Shown here: piece after piece, positions 1-8,433 of the stretch
Layout: each line of letters opens with the position of its first letter
Position numbering within the stretch: the stretch's first letter is position 1
Assembly: GCA_017938425.1 (NCBI GenBank)
Contig: JAGBBQ010000054.1
Span: 1 to 39,127 of the forward strand
DNA length: 39,127 bases
Source: Clostridia bacterium
Lineage (GTDB): Bacteria; Bacillota; Clostridia; Oscillospirales; CAG-272
Reading direction: 5' to 3'
Program-made: the position numbers and the translations under genes
Notes under the pieces: generated by a model
The model's input: the letters and a program-made list of their open reading frames with translations, nothing else
Databases searched by the model: none
Told to the model about the DNA's origin: nothing

Positions 1-1261
1 CGGGTGCCGCGGCAATGACCGCGCCGATCTCCATACGCTTTGCGGCGTAGCCGTCGTGGTAGATCTCGTCAACGAGGCCGGTAGCAAGACCGATCTGGTT
101 TCCGTAGGAGGAATAGCCTGCCGCCGCGGTGGTGACGATCTTTCTCTGAGGCAGCTTGCCCTCCATCGTCTCGGATACGGGCTTCGTGGGGTCTGCCGCA
201 CCGGTCACGCGCATTGCACCGTAAACGTAGGAGCGGCCGGAAAGGGGATCGCGGATCGCGCCGCCGATGCAGGTCGCCGCACCGCCGAAGGGCTCGATCT
301 CGGTGGGATGGTTGTGGGTCTCGTTCTTGAAGAGGAGCAGCCAGGGCTCTGCCTTACCGTCCACCTCAACGGTGATCTTTACGGTGCAGGCGTTGATCTC
401 CTCGGATTCGTCGAGCTTGTCGAGCTTGCCGATCTTCTTCAGATACTTTGCGGCAAGCGTACCGATGTCCATCAGGTTCTGGGGCTTGGTTCTTCCGAGC
501 GCCTCGCGGGTGGCGAGGTAGTCTCTGTATGCCTCCTCCAGCAGCGGATCCTCAAAGGTGACCTTGTCGATCGTGGTAAGGAAGGTGGTGTGGCGGCAAT
601 GGTCGGACCAATAGGTGTCGATCATACGGATCTCGGTAATGGTGGGGTTTCTCTTTTTGGAGATGAAATACTCCTGGCAGAATGCGATATCGTCGGTATC
701 CATCGCGAGGCCGTATTCCTTCACGAAGGCCGCAAGGCCGTCCTTGTCAAGCTCGATAAAGCCGTCAAGCGTCTTGACGGAGGTGGGGATATCGTATGCG
801 GTGGCGAGCGTTTCCTTCTTTTCGAGGGAAGCCTCTCTTGCCTCCACGGGGTTGATCACGTATTTTTTGATCCTTTCCACGTCCGCATCGGAAAGTGCGC
901 CGGTCAGGATATAGACCTTCGCCGTGCGGATGGTGGGGCGCTCGCCGCGAGAGATGATCTGGATGCACTGCGCCGCGCTGTCCGCTCTCTGGTCGAACTG
1001 GCCGGGCAGATACTCCACGGCGAAAACGGTCGCGCCGTCAGCATCAAAATCCTCCGTCACGATGTCGAGCTGCGGCTCGGAGAAGACGGTCGTGTTTGCG
1101 TAGTTGAAGAGCGCCTCGTCGAGATCCTCCGCATCGTAGCGGTTGAGAATGCGCACGGAGGTCAGATTTTCGATCTGCAGAAGATTTTTAAGATCGGAGA
1201 AAAGGGAAGCCGCCTCGTGTGCAAGGCCCTCCTTTTTTTCGACGTAAATGCGATAAACCAT
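1..1261 (-). CDS. purL: Phosphoribosylformylglycinamidine synthase (PurL), N-terminal 420 residues, cut by window edge
   Basis: FGAM synthase converts FGAR, glutamine and ATP to FGAM, the fourth step of purine synthesis, in the cytosol. The minus-strand frame is open from the ATG at 1261 to base 1, so the C-terminal two thirds are missing. Visible motifs are DTYWSDHCRHTTF and LFKNETHNHPTEIEPFGGAA followed by GGAIRDPLSGRSYVYGAMR, both typical of the PurL synthetase domain. The N-terminus resembles the single-chain PurL of Clostridium and Streptococcus (about 1230 residues), which carries its own glutaminase domain; this fits the absence of purS and purQ. The start is fixed by AAGGAGG inside the end of purD, and the ATG shares its A with the purD stop (TAATG), so the two are probably translationally coupled. 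It is the last gene of the pur operon visible here. Confidence 0.95.
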   Translation of the reverse strand, partial: MVYRIYVEKKEGLAHEAASLFSDLKNLLQIENLTSVRILNRYDAEDLDEALFNYANTTVFSEPQLDIVTEDFDADGATVFAVEYLPGQFDQRADSAAQCIQIISRGERPTIRTAKVYILTGALSDADVERIKKYVINPVEAREASLEKKETLATAYDIPTSVKTLDGFIELDKDGLAAFVKEYGLAMDTDDIAFCQEYFISKKRNPTITEIRMIDTYWSDHCRHTTFLTTIDKVTFEDPLLEEAYRDYLATREALGRTKPQNLMDIGTLAAKYLKKIGKLDKLDESEEINACTVKITVEVDGKAEPWLLLFKNETHNHPTEIEPFGGAATCIGGAIRDPLSGRSYVYGAMRVTGAADPTKPVSETMEGKLPQRKIVTTAAAGYSSYGNQIGLATGLVDEIYHDGYAAKRMEIGAVIAAAP

Positions 1262-2526
1262 TATTTTACCTCCTTGGCGGCAAGCGCTCTTTTACCGATA
1301 TCCTTACGGCAGTAAGCGTTTGCAAAGTGAATTTTCTCAGTCAGCGCATAAGCGCCCTCAATGGCCTTTTCCAGTGTGTCCGCGGCAGAAACCGCACCGA
1401 GCACGCGGCCACCCGCCGTCAGAAGCTTGCCGTCCGCGAGCTTTGCACCCGCAACGTAAACGAGCCCCTCGTCGGGAAGCGTGATCTCAAAGCCGGTCTC
1501 GTATTTTCCGGGATAGCCCTCGGAGGCCATAACGACGCAGCAGGCTGCGCCCTTCGAGAAGCGGACCATATCCTCGGTCAGTGTGCCGTTTGTGGTCGCC
1601 TCCATGATCGTGAGCAGATCGCTCTCGAGAAGCGGGAGCACGACCTGGGTCTCGGGATCGCCGAAGCGGCAGTTATATTCGATCACCTTCGGTCCGTCCT
1701 TGGTGATCATAAGTCCGAAGTAAAGGCAGCCCTTGAAGGTGCGCCCCTCCTTCTCCATTGCGCGAACGGTGGGCAGGAAGATCCTTTCCATACATTCCGC
1801 CGCGAGCGCGTCGGTGTAATAGGGGTTGGGCGCGATGGTGCCCATACCGCCGGTGTTGAGGCCCTCGTCGCCGTCGAGCGCTCTTTTATGGTCCATCGAG
1901 GAGACCATCGGAACAACGGTCTTACCGTCGGTGAAGGAAAGCACCGATACCTCGGGTCCCTCGAGAAATTCCTCGATTACGATGCGGTTTCCGCTCGCGC
2001 CGAAGACCTTATCCTCCATAATATCGTGCACGGCCGCGATCGCCATCTCTCGCGTGGTCGCAATGATAACGCCCTTGCCGAGTGCGAGGCCGTCCGCCTT
2101 CACAACGGTAGGGATGGGCGCGCTCTCAAGATAGCGAAGCGCATCCTCGGGATTGTCGAAAACCTCGTATTCCGCGGTCGGAATGCCGTATTTTTTCATC
2201 AGGTTCTTAGAGAAGACCTTGCTGCCCTCGATGATCGCCGCCTTGGCCTCGGGGCCGAAGCAGGGGATACCGACGGCGTTCAGCGCGTCCACGCAGCCGA
2301 GCACCAGCGGATCGTCGGGTGCGACCACGGCATAGTCGATCGCATTCTCCTTCGCATAAGCAACGATCCTGTCGATCTCCTTTGCGCCGATGGGAACGAG
2401 GGTGGCGTCCTTCGCCATACCGCCGTTGCCGGGCAGAGCAAAGATCTCACTGACGCGCGCGCTTTCCTTCAGCTTCTTGATGATAGCGTGCTCGCGACCG
2501 CCCGAACCAACAACCAAAATTTTCAT
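1261..2526 (-). CDS. purD: Phosphoribosylamine-glycine ligase (GAR synthetase)
   Basis: PurD joins phosphoribosylamine to glycine with ATP, the second step of purine synthesis. The 421-residue product has the usual length and the ATP-grasp architecture: an N-terminal Rossmann-like start (MKILVVGSGGREHAI), the ATP-grasp centre (VVKADGLALGKGV, IEEFLEGPEVSVL) and the metal/substrate loop FGDPETQ followed by a C-terminal domain. The frame stays open upstream to 2598, but the start at 2526 is preferred because GGAGAT lies just upstream and MKILVVGSGGREHA is the standard family N-terminus. It is separated from the upstream transformylase gene by an unusually long 162-base untranslated gap and overlaps purL by one base. 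Confidence 0.97.
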   Translation of the reverse strand: MKILVVGSGGREHAIIKKLKESARVSEIFALPGNGGMAKDATLVPIGAKEIDRIVAYAKENAIDYAVVAPDDPLVLGCVDALNAVGIPCFGPEAKAAIIEGSKVFSKNLMKKYGIPTAEYEVFDNPEDALRYLESAPIPTVVKADGLALGKGVIIATTREMAIAAVHDIMEDKVFGASGNRIVIEEFLEGPEVSVLSFTDGKTVVPMVSSMDHKRALDGDEGLNTGGMGTIAPNPYYTDALAAECMERIFLPTVRAMEKEGRTFKGCLYFGLMITKDGPKVIEYNCRFGDPETQVVLPLLESDLLTIMEATTNGTLTEDMVRFSKGAACCVVMASEGYPGKYETGFEITLPDEGLVYVAGAKLADGKLLTAGGRVLGAVSAADTLEKAIEGAYALTEKIHFANAYCRKDIGKRALAAKEVK

Positions 2527-2688
2527 AAAAATCTCCATTCTGTCGCCAAGGGCGACCGCACAAGAAGCAGAGGCGTGAACACAGAATGCTTCATGCAAGT
2601 AAAAGCTCTTTCACGCTATAACTGCTTCCATATATTCTCAAAATAAGGGTCGAGCCCCGATGCATATTCTGCCGCGGGGCTGTGCTTT
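2527..2688 (-). other. Intercistronic region with two hairpins between purH and purD
   Basis: This 162-base non-coding gap sits inside an operon whose other junctions are -1 to 32 bases. Two perfect stems are visible: AGCCCCG/CGGGGCT (2653-2659 with 2675-2681, loop 15) just after the transformylase stop, and GTCGCC/GGCGAC (2542-2547 with 2551-2556, loop 3) directly upstream of the purD ribosome site. Neither is followed by a clear U-tract in the minus direction, so a strong terminator is unlikely; a processing or translation-control element is possible. I recognise no riboswitch here. Confidence 0.5.
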
Positions 2689-3870
2689 TTAATGGTGGAA
2701 GAGGCGCATGCCGGTGAAGGCCATTGCCATACCGTATTTGTCGCAGACCTCGATCACGAGATCGTCGCGGATCGAGCCGCCGGGCTGCGCAATAAAGGAA
2801 ACGCCGCTTCTGTGCGCTCTTTCGATGTTGTCACCGAAGGGGAAGAAGGCATCCGAGCCGAGCGCAACGCCCGAAACCGTGTCAAGATACGCTCTCTTTT
2901 CTTCTGCGGTCAGCGGGGAGGGCTGCTCGGTGAAGTACTTCTGCCAGATGCCCTCGGCACAAACGTCCTCCTCGTTCTGGTTGATATAGCCGTCGATCAC
3001 GTTGTCGCGGTCGGCTCTGCCCATACCCTCGCGGAAGGGAAGAGCAAGCACCTTTTCGTGCTGGCGGAGGAACCAGGTGTCCGCCTTCGTGCCCGCAAGG
3101 CGCGTGCAATGAATGCGCGACTGCTGTCCCGCGCCGACGCCGATGGCCTGTCCGCCGTAAGCGAAGCATACCGAGTTGGACTGCGTATATTTAAGGGTAA
3201 TGAGTGCGACGATCAGATCGCGCTTTGCCGCGTCGGGCAGACACTGATTCGCGGTCACCACGTTTTCGAGCAGCTTTTCGCCGATCTCGAAATTGTTTCT
3301 GCCCTGCTCAAAGGTGATGCCGAATACCTGCTTCTTTTCCACGGGTGCGGGAACGTAGTCGGGATCGATCTCGATGATATTGTAATTGCCCTTTCTCTTG
3401 GTCTTGAGAACGGCAAGCGCCTCCTCGGTGTAGCCGGGGGCAATGATGCCGTCGGAGACCTCGCGTGCGATCAGTCGCGCCGTGGTCAGGTCGCAAACGT
3501 CGGAAAGCGCGATAAAGTCTCCGAAGGAGGACATTCTGTCCGTGCCTCTCGCTCTGGCGTAAGCGCAGGCGAGCGGGGAAGCGTCAAGTCCCTCGATATC
3601 GTCCACGAAGCAGGCCTTCTTCAGTGCCTCGGGCAGGGGAAGACCGAGCGCCGCGGAGGTGGGGCTCACGTGCTTGAAGGAGGTAGCGGCAACCATACCG
3701 GTCGCTTCCTTCAGCTCCTTCACGAGCTGCCAGCCGTTGAAGGCGTCGAGAAAATTGATATAACCGGGATTTCCGCAAAGGATCTTGATGGGGAGCTCAC
3801 CCTCCTCCATATAGATGCGGGAGGGCTTCTGGTTGGGGTTGCAGCCGTATTTCAGTGCCAGGCTATTCAT
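2689..3870 (-). CDS. purH: Stand-alone AICAR transformylase (C-terminal half of PurH)
   Basis: Transfers a formyl group from 10-formyl-THF to AICAR (ZMP), giving FAICAR. The 393-residue protein has only the AICARFT domain (family PF01808): the IMP-cyclohydrolase half of a normal PurH (about 510-530 residues) is absent and is supplied by the next gene upstream. The catalytic Lys-His pair is seen as SFKHVSP (K66, H67), and GGQAIGVGAGQQSR and the C-terminal SDAFFPFGDNI and IAQPGGSIRD motifs are intact. The start is the ATG at 3870 rather than the in-frame GTG at 3879, because GAGGTGA, the Shine-Dalgarno site, covers that GTG. The purO stop lies 10 bases upstream. Its substrate ZMP is the ligand of the riboswitch at the head of this operon. 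Confidence 0.93.
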   Translation of the reverse strand: MNSLALKYGCNPNQKPSRIYMEEGELPIKILCGNPGYINFLDAFNGWQLVKELKEATGMVAATSFKHVSPTSAALGLPLPEALKKACFVDDIEGLDASPLACAYARARGTDRMSSFGDFIALSDVCDLTTARLIAREVSDGIIAPGYTEEALAVLKTKRKGNYNIIEIDPDYVPAPVEKKQVFGITFEQGRNNFEIGEKLLENVVTANQCLPDAAKRDLIVALITLKYTQSNSVCFAYGGQAIGVGAGQQSRIHCTRLAGTKADTWFLRQHEKVLALPFREGMGRADRDNVIDGYINQNEEDVCAEGIWQKYFTEQPSPLTAEEKRAYLDTVSGVALGSDAFFPFGDNIERAHRSGVSFIAQPGGSIRDDLVIEVCDKYGMAMAFTGMRLFHH

Positions 3871-3880
3871 ATCTATCACC

Positions 3881-4603
3881 TCACAGACTGTTTTTGTTGA
3901 TCATTCTCTCGGTGTAGGTGCCGTCCGCGAGATTCACGTAGCGAACGTACAGAGAGATCTTGTTGTTTTCGTCAAGGTTTTCCCAAATATCCTGCGTCAG
4001 CGCGTCGATATCCGAGGGAATCGAGACCCTCTCGGGCTCACCCTGGAAGGTCGGGATCGGATTGCCGTCGGTCACGTAGGTGTGGATGAAGTGGCCGAGA
4101 CCTGCCTTGGTGGGATAGTCGAAGGTATAGCGCGCGCAGTCGCTGCCCTCGGCATCCAGGCTCTTCAGAATGCTCATCTTGTAAGAGAAATCGCCGCCCG
4201 CAAAATTCAGAATACCGCTGATGCGGGGGGTGAGGTTGGGCGCGTCGGGCTCAAAGGCACGCGTGCGCAGCGCCTTTTCAAAATCCTTGCCCTCCGCAAG
4301 GCCCTTGTAGACCGTGTCGGTCTGGTCGCCGTTGGTCACGATCAAAAAATTTTTATATGTGCGCAGCGCCGCGTAAATAATAAGGCTCGGGTCCTCCACC
4401 TTGGATGCGTCGAAGGGCTCCGTATAAATATCGCCGCCCTTGTCGGTGAAAACACGGTTGCGGCTGTTTTCGCTGCGTCCCATAATAAAATAAGCAATAG
4501 CAGCGCATTTCTCATCCTCGGTCTTGCCGATCACGATGCCGCGGCCCACGTAGGGATTGCCCTGAATGCGCTCGCCAATAGGCTTGATTTCGTAAATATT
4601 CAT
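3881..4603 (-). CDS. purO: IMP cyclohydrolase, PurO (archaeal-type) family
   Basis: Closes FAICAR to IMP, the final step of the pathway. The 240-residue product resembles the PurO/IMP_cyclohyd family (PF07826), first known from archaea and also found in some Clostridia. Recognisable parts are the N-terminus MNIYEIKPIGERIQGNPYVG followed by RGIVIG, then FIMGRSENSRNRVF, LIIYAALRTYKNFLIVTNGDQTD and FDYPTKAGLGHFIHTY. Its place directly upstream of an AICAR transformylase that lacks a cyclohydrolase domain strongly supports the assignment. Two ATGs are possible: 4609 overlaps the purN stop (ATGA) but is too close to GGAG; 4603 has an 8-base spacing and is used here. The archaeal enzyme is about 200 residues, so this one is somewhat longer. 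Confidence 0.88.
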   Translation of the reverse strand: MNIYEIKPIGERIQGNPYVGRGIVIGKTEDEKCAAIAYFIMGRSENSRNRVFTDKGGDIYTEPFDASKVEDPSLIIYAALRTYKNFLIVTNGDQTDTVYKGLAEGKDFEKALRTRAFEPDAPNLTPRISGILNFAGGDFSYKMSILKSLDAEGSDCARYTFDYPTKAGLGHFIHTYVTDGNPIPTFQGEPERVSIPSDIDALTQDIWENLDENNKISLYVRYVNLADGTYTERMINKNSL

Positions 4604-4605
4604 TG

Positions 4606-5220
4606 TCATTTCTCCGTTTTTTCATCTCTGATGCGCTTGGCAACCATCGCCGTTGCCTTGGGGAGGAGGATCCATTCCGCCTGTTCCATCACGCGCTTTT
4701 GAAGAATTTCGGGTGTGTCACCCGCAAGGATATCAACGGCCTTCTGCAGAAGGATCTGCCCGCCGTCGGGGATCTCGTTGACGTAATGCACCGTCGCGCC
4801 CGTCACCTTCACGCCGTAGGCAAGCGCCGCATCGTGCACGCGCAGTCCGTAAAAGCCCGCGCCGCAGAAGGAGGGGATAAGGGAGGGGTGGACGTTCAGA
4901 ATGCGGTCCTTGAAGCGTGCGGTAAAGTCACCGCTCAGAATGCTCATAAAGCCGGCAAGCACGATCATCTCAATGCCGTGAGCGGAAAGGGACGAAAGGA
5001 TCTTTTCCTCAAAATCCGCAGCGTCCCTCGCTTCCTTTCTTGAAACCACGGCGGTGGGAATGCCGGCCGCCTCGGCTCTCTTCAACGCATAGGCATCCGC
5101 GCGGCTCGAAAGCACGAGCGCGAGCTCGCCGTCCGGGATCTGCCCCTTTTTTTCGGCGTCGATGAGCGCCTGCAGGTTCGTGCCGCCGCCCGAAACGAAT
5201 ACAGCGATCCTCGTCCTCAT
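4606..5220 (-). CDS. purN: Phosphoribosylglycinamide formyltransferase (GAR transformylase)
   Basis: Formylates GAR with 10-formyl-THF, the third step of purine synthesis. The 204-residue length is normal. The substrate loop SGGGTNLQALI is at residues 10-20, and the catalytic Asn-His-Asp set is visible as NVHPSLIPSFCG and later HYVNEIPDGGQI. The ATG at 5220 shares one base with the purM stop (TGATG), so translation is probably coupled. The stop at 4606 lies between the two candidate purO starts. No frame problems are seen. Confidence 0.96.
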   Translation of the reverse strand: MRTRIAVFVSGGGTNLQALIDAEKKGQIPDGELALVLSSRADAYALKRAEAAGIPTAVVSRKEARDAADFEEKILSSLSAHGIEMIVLAGFMSILSGDFTARFKDRILNVHPSLIPSFCGAGFYGLRVHDAALAYGVKVTGATVHYVNEIPDGGQILLQKAVDILAGDTPEILQKRVMEQAEWILLPKATAMVAKRIRDEKTEK

Positions 5221-6260
5221 CAGACAAGAACCACGCCTTCCTCGGATTCGATGATCTCGCCGCAGATATAAGCGTCCTCGCCGTTTGCGTGAAGCACCTC
5301 GAGTGCCTGCTCGGCATCCGCCTTCTTCACGATCACGCTCATGCCAACGCCCATATTAAAGGTGTTGAACATATCTCTTTCGGGAATGCCGCCGACCTTG
5401 GCAATGAGGTCGAAGATCGGCAGGATCTTAAGATCCTTTCTGTAGATCTTCGCGCCGAGACCTGCGGGAAGGCTTCTCGGAATATTCTCGTAGAAGCCGC
5501 CGCCCGTGATATGCGAGATGGCACGCACGGTGCATTTCTCAAGCAGCGCAAGAATGGGCTTTACGTAGATCTTCGTGGGGGTGAGAAGCACCTCCTGCAC
5601 GGATCTGCCGCCAAGCTCTGCCACGGGCTTCGAGAGATCGTTTTCGCCAACGCCGAATACCTTTCTGACGAGGGAAAAGCCGTTGGAGTGTACGCCGCTG
5701 GAGGGAAGTGCGATCACGACGTCGCCAACCTCCATGCTCTTCGGGTTGAGAATCTTCTTCTTATCCACTACACCGACGGCGAAGCCGGCGAGGTCGTATT
5801 CGTCCACGGGATAGAAGCCGGGCATCTCGGCAGTCTCGCCGCCGATGAGTGCCGCGCCACTCTGCACGCAGCCCTCCGCAACGCCCGAAACGATCGCCGC
5901 GATCCTCTCGGGAATGTTTTTGCCGCATGCAATATAGTCAAGGAAGAAAAGGGGCTTTGCGCCGCAGCAGATAACGTCGTTGACGCACATAGCCACGCAG
6001 TCGATACCGACGGTGTCGTGCTTGTCCTGCAGGAAGGCGAGCTTCAGCTTGGTGCCGACGCCGTCCGTGCCGCTGACCAGCACGGGCTGCTCCATCCCCT
6101 TTACGTCCAGCTCGAAGAGGCCGCCGAAGCCGCCAACGTCGGAGCAAACGCCGCTCGTCATCGTTCTCGCGATATGAGCCTTCATCAGCTCAACGGCCTT
6201 GTAGCCCGCAGTAATATCCACGCCCGCCTTGGCGTAGCTTTCAGACATAGAATTCTTCAT
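5220..6260 (-). CDS. purM: Phosphoribosylformylglycinamidine cyclo-ligase (AIR synthetase)
   Basis: PurM cyclises FGAM to AIR with ATP, the fifth step. The 346-residue protein has the family's length and motifs: the N-terminus [20 protein letters not shown], then [66 protein letters not shown] and [11 protein letters not shown]. The frame is open to 6296, but the start at 6260 is favoured by AAAGGAA about 9 bases upstream and by the purF stop at 6266-6268; a second in-frame ATG at 6248 is also possible. It lies five bases after purF and overlaps purN by one base. Confidence 0.97.
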   Translation of the reverse strand: MKNSMSESYAKAGVDITAGYKAVELMKAHIARTMTSGVCSDVGGFGGLFELDVKGMEQPVLVSGTDGVGTKLKLAFLQDKHDTVGIDCVAMCVNDVICCGAKPLFFLDYIACGKNIPERIAAIVSGVAEGCVQSGAALIGGETAEMPGFYPVDEYDLAGFAVGVVDKKKILNPKSMEVGDVVIALPSSGVHSNGFSLVRKVFGVGENDLSKPVAELGGRSVQEVLLTPTKIYVKPILALLEKCTVRAISHITGGGFYENIPRSLPAGLGAKIYRKDLKILPIFDLIAKVGGIPERDMFNTFNMGVGMSVIVKKADAEQALEVLHANGEDAYICGEIIESEEGVVLV

Positions 6261-6265
6261 AATCG

Positions 6266-7689
6266 TTATTCCTTTCCGTTCCAACAGTAAGTACAAAGTT
6301 CAGAGGGGTCGATGCCGATCGCTTTTGCGATCCCGTCCAGGGACTGGAATTCAAGGGAATCAAAATGCAGCTTTTTGCAGATGGCAGCGCGCAGCGCTCT
6401 TCCTCTTTCGGTGGTGGCATCGCTGTATTCGTCGATATACGAAAGCCCCTCCGTGCCCTCAAGCTCCACGATCACGCGCCTTGCAAGAAGATCCATCTCG
6501 GTGGTGCTGGGGGAGAAATTCAGATATTTGCATCCGTACATGATCGGCGGGCAGGCCGACCTAATATGTACGCTTCGCGCGCCGTTCTGGTAAAGGAAGT
6601 CAACCGTCTCGGAGAGCTGCGTGCCGCGCACGATCGAGTCGTCCACGAAAAGCAGGTTCTTATCCTTGATCAGTCCGTGCACGGGGATCTGCTTCATCTT
6701 CGCGATCTTTTTTCTCTCCTTCTGATTTGAAGGGATAAAGCTTCTTGCCCATGCAGGGGTGTATTTGATAAAGGGTCTTGCAAAGGCTTTGCCGGTGCGT
6801 GCGCGTAGCCGATGGCGTGGGGCGTGCCCGAGTCGGGAACACCGCAAACGTAGTCAACCTCGGGCAGCGTGCCGTTCTTTTTTTCGCTCTCTGCCATGAT
6901 CTCGCCGTTTCTTACGCGCATCATCTCAACGTTGACGCCCTCGTAGGTCGCGGTCGGATAGCCGTAATAGGTCCAGAGAAAGGCGCAGACCTTCTTTTTC
7001 GTATATCCCTCGAAAAGCACCTTCGCTCCGGTGGGGCAGAGATCTAAGATCTCGCCGCTCTTCAGCTCCTTAAAAGGGGAGAAGCCCAGCTTTTCGTAAG
7101 CGAAGGACTCAAAGGAAACGCAGTATCCGGACTTGTTTTTGCCGACGGTCACGGGGAGGCGGCCGTTTTTATCCCTTGCGCAGACGAGGTGTCCGTTTTC
7201 GAAGAGCAGCAGGATGCAAAGCGCACCCTCGCAAAGCGTCTGCGCGTGGCGGATGCCCTCCTCGACCGTGTCCTTTTCCTCGATCAGCGAGGCGAGGATC
7301 TCGGTGGAGTTGATGCGGTTTCCGCTCATCCCCTGGAAGATCACGCCGTTTTTGGAAAGCAGACTTTCGGCGAGCGCCTCGGAATTTGCGATCATTCCGA
7401 CGATGGCGATGGCATAGTTGCCGAATTTCGAGCGTATCAGAAGCGGCTGGGGATCCTGATCGCTGATGCAGCCGATCGCCGCATGCCCCTCCATGCGCCC
7501 TGCGATATTGTCAAATTTGGTATGAAAGGGAGAGTTTTCGATATTGTGGATCTCTCTTTGGAAGCCAAGCTCCGTGCTGACCGCGGCCATACCCGCACGT
7601 GCCTTTCCGAGGTGCGAATGGTAATCCACACCGAAGAACACGTCCTGCACGCAGTCGTAATTTGCGGTTATTCCGAAAAATCCGCCCAT
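6266..7689 (-). pseudogene. purF: Amidophosphoribosyltransferase-like PurF, frameshifted, with a Cys-less glutaminase domain
   Basis: PurF makes phosphoribosylamine from PRPP, the first committed step. One frame runs from the ATG at 7689 (SD GAGG) to about residue 298 (PDSGTPHAIGYAHA); homology then continues in another frame as TGKAFARPFIKYTPAW to the stop at 6266. One missing base near 6797 explains the shift and would restore a 474-residue protein. The PRPP loop LLFVDDSIVRGTQ is intact, as are Cys residues matching the B. subtilis 4Fe-4S ligands (CAFLW at C235, GCKYLNF, C-terminal CTYCWNGKE). The N-terminus is MGGFFG instead of MCGIFG, so the nucleophile Cys is Gly. The RYST and HNGN motifs are also lost. 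As I recall, homologues starting MGGFFG and ending CTYCWNGKE are widespread in Clostridia and Bacteroides, so the Cys loss looks inherited while the frameshift looks local or a sequencing error. Confidence 0.85.
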
Positions 7690-7714
7690 GCTAACCTCAC
7701 TTCAGTAAAATAAA

Positions 7715-8401
7715 TCAAGCGAAAAAGAGCTTCGAGAGCGTCATAGGATCGATGTACTTGCCGTCCTTGTAAACTCTCATATTGCCCGATGCGATCTCGT
7801 CGATCAGGATGACCTCGCCCTTCGCATTGTAGCCGAATTCAAACTTGATATCGTAAAGGATGAGACCCTTTGCCTTGAGATCGTCCGCTACGATGGCGGT
7901 GATCTTCTGCGTCATCTCCTTGGTCGCGTCGTACTGTGCGTCGGTCATAACGCCAAGCGCGATAAGGCCGTCCTTGGTTACCAGCGGATCGCCCTTTGCA
8001 TCGTTCTTGAAGGTCATCTCCACGTATGCGTCGAGATCTGCGCCCTCCTCCACGTAGTCGCTGTAGCGGCGGTAGAAGCTTCCGACTGCCTTGTGGCGGC
8101 AGATCACCTCAAGACCCTTTCCGAAGGGCTTTGCGGGAATGACCTCCATCGTGGTATCGGCAAGATCCGCGCTGATGTAGTGGGTCTTGATGCCGGCCGC
8201 GTTGAGCTTCTCGAAGAAGTAAACGGACATACGGAGATTGACGTCACCGACACCGTCGATCTTGAGGCCGACGGAATTCTCGCCGGGATCAAAAACGCCG
8301 TCCTTGCCGGTGCAGTCATCCTTGAACTTCAGAAGATAGTTGCCGTTCTCCAGTGCGAAAACGTCCTTGGTCTTTCCGGTGTAAACAAGCTTTTTTTCCA
8401 T
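7715..8401 (-). CDS. purC: Phosphoribosylaminoimidazole-succinocarboxamide synthase (SAICAR synthetase)
   Basis: Couples CAIR to aspartate with ATP to form SAICAR. The 228-residue protein is normal for bacterial PurC. It starts [15 protein letters not shown] (the usual YEGKAK-type nucleotide loop), followed by [37 protein letters not shown] and SGNMR near the C-terminus. It lies 32 bases after purE and 25 bases before purF in the same operon. The following enzyme of the pathway, PurB (adenylosuccinate lyase), is not in the window. Confidence 0.97.
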   Translation of the reverse strand: MEKKLVYTGKTKDVFALENGNYLLKFKDDCTGKDGVFDPGENSVGLKIDGVGDVNLRMSVYFFEKLNAAGIKTHYISADLADTTMEVIPAKPFGKGLEVICRHKAVGSFYRRYSDYVEEGADLDAYVEMTFKNDAKGDPLVTKDGLIALGVMTDAQYDATKEMTQKITAIVADDLKAKGLILYDIKFEFGYNAKGEVILIDEIASGNMRVYKDGKYIDPMTLSKLFFA

Positions 8402-8433
8402 TTTTTCTACCTCTTATATTTAAAATTTTGTAA

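Noticed and set aside
56-1315. Long plus-strand open frame opposite purL
   Set aside because: It is the antisense shadow of purL; the minus frame carries unmistakable PurL motifs and this one has no family match.
2527-2598. N-terminal extension of PurD starting at 2598
   Set aside because: The extra residues match nothing in the family, cover a hairpin and lack an SD; the start at 2526 has one.
2653-2690. Plus-strand terminator formed by AGCCCCG/CGGGGCT followed by T5
   Set aside because: No plus-strand gene lies upstream; the T-run is the end of the minus-strand transformylase gene region.
6785-6806. Programmed -1 frameshift in purF
   Set aside because: The site has no slippery heptamer and no obvious downstream pseudoknot; a simple indel is a better explanation.
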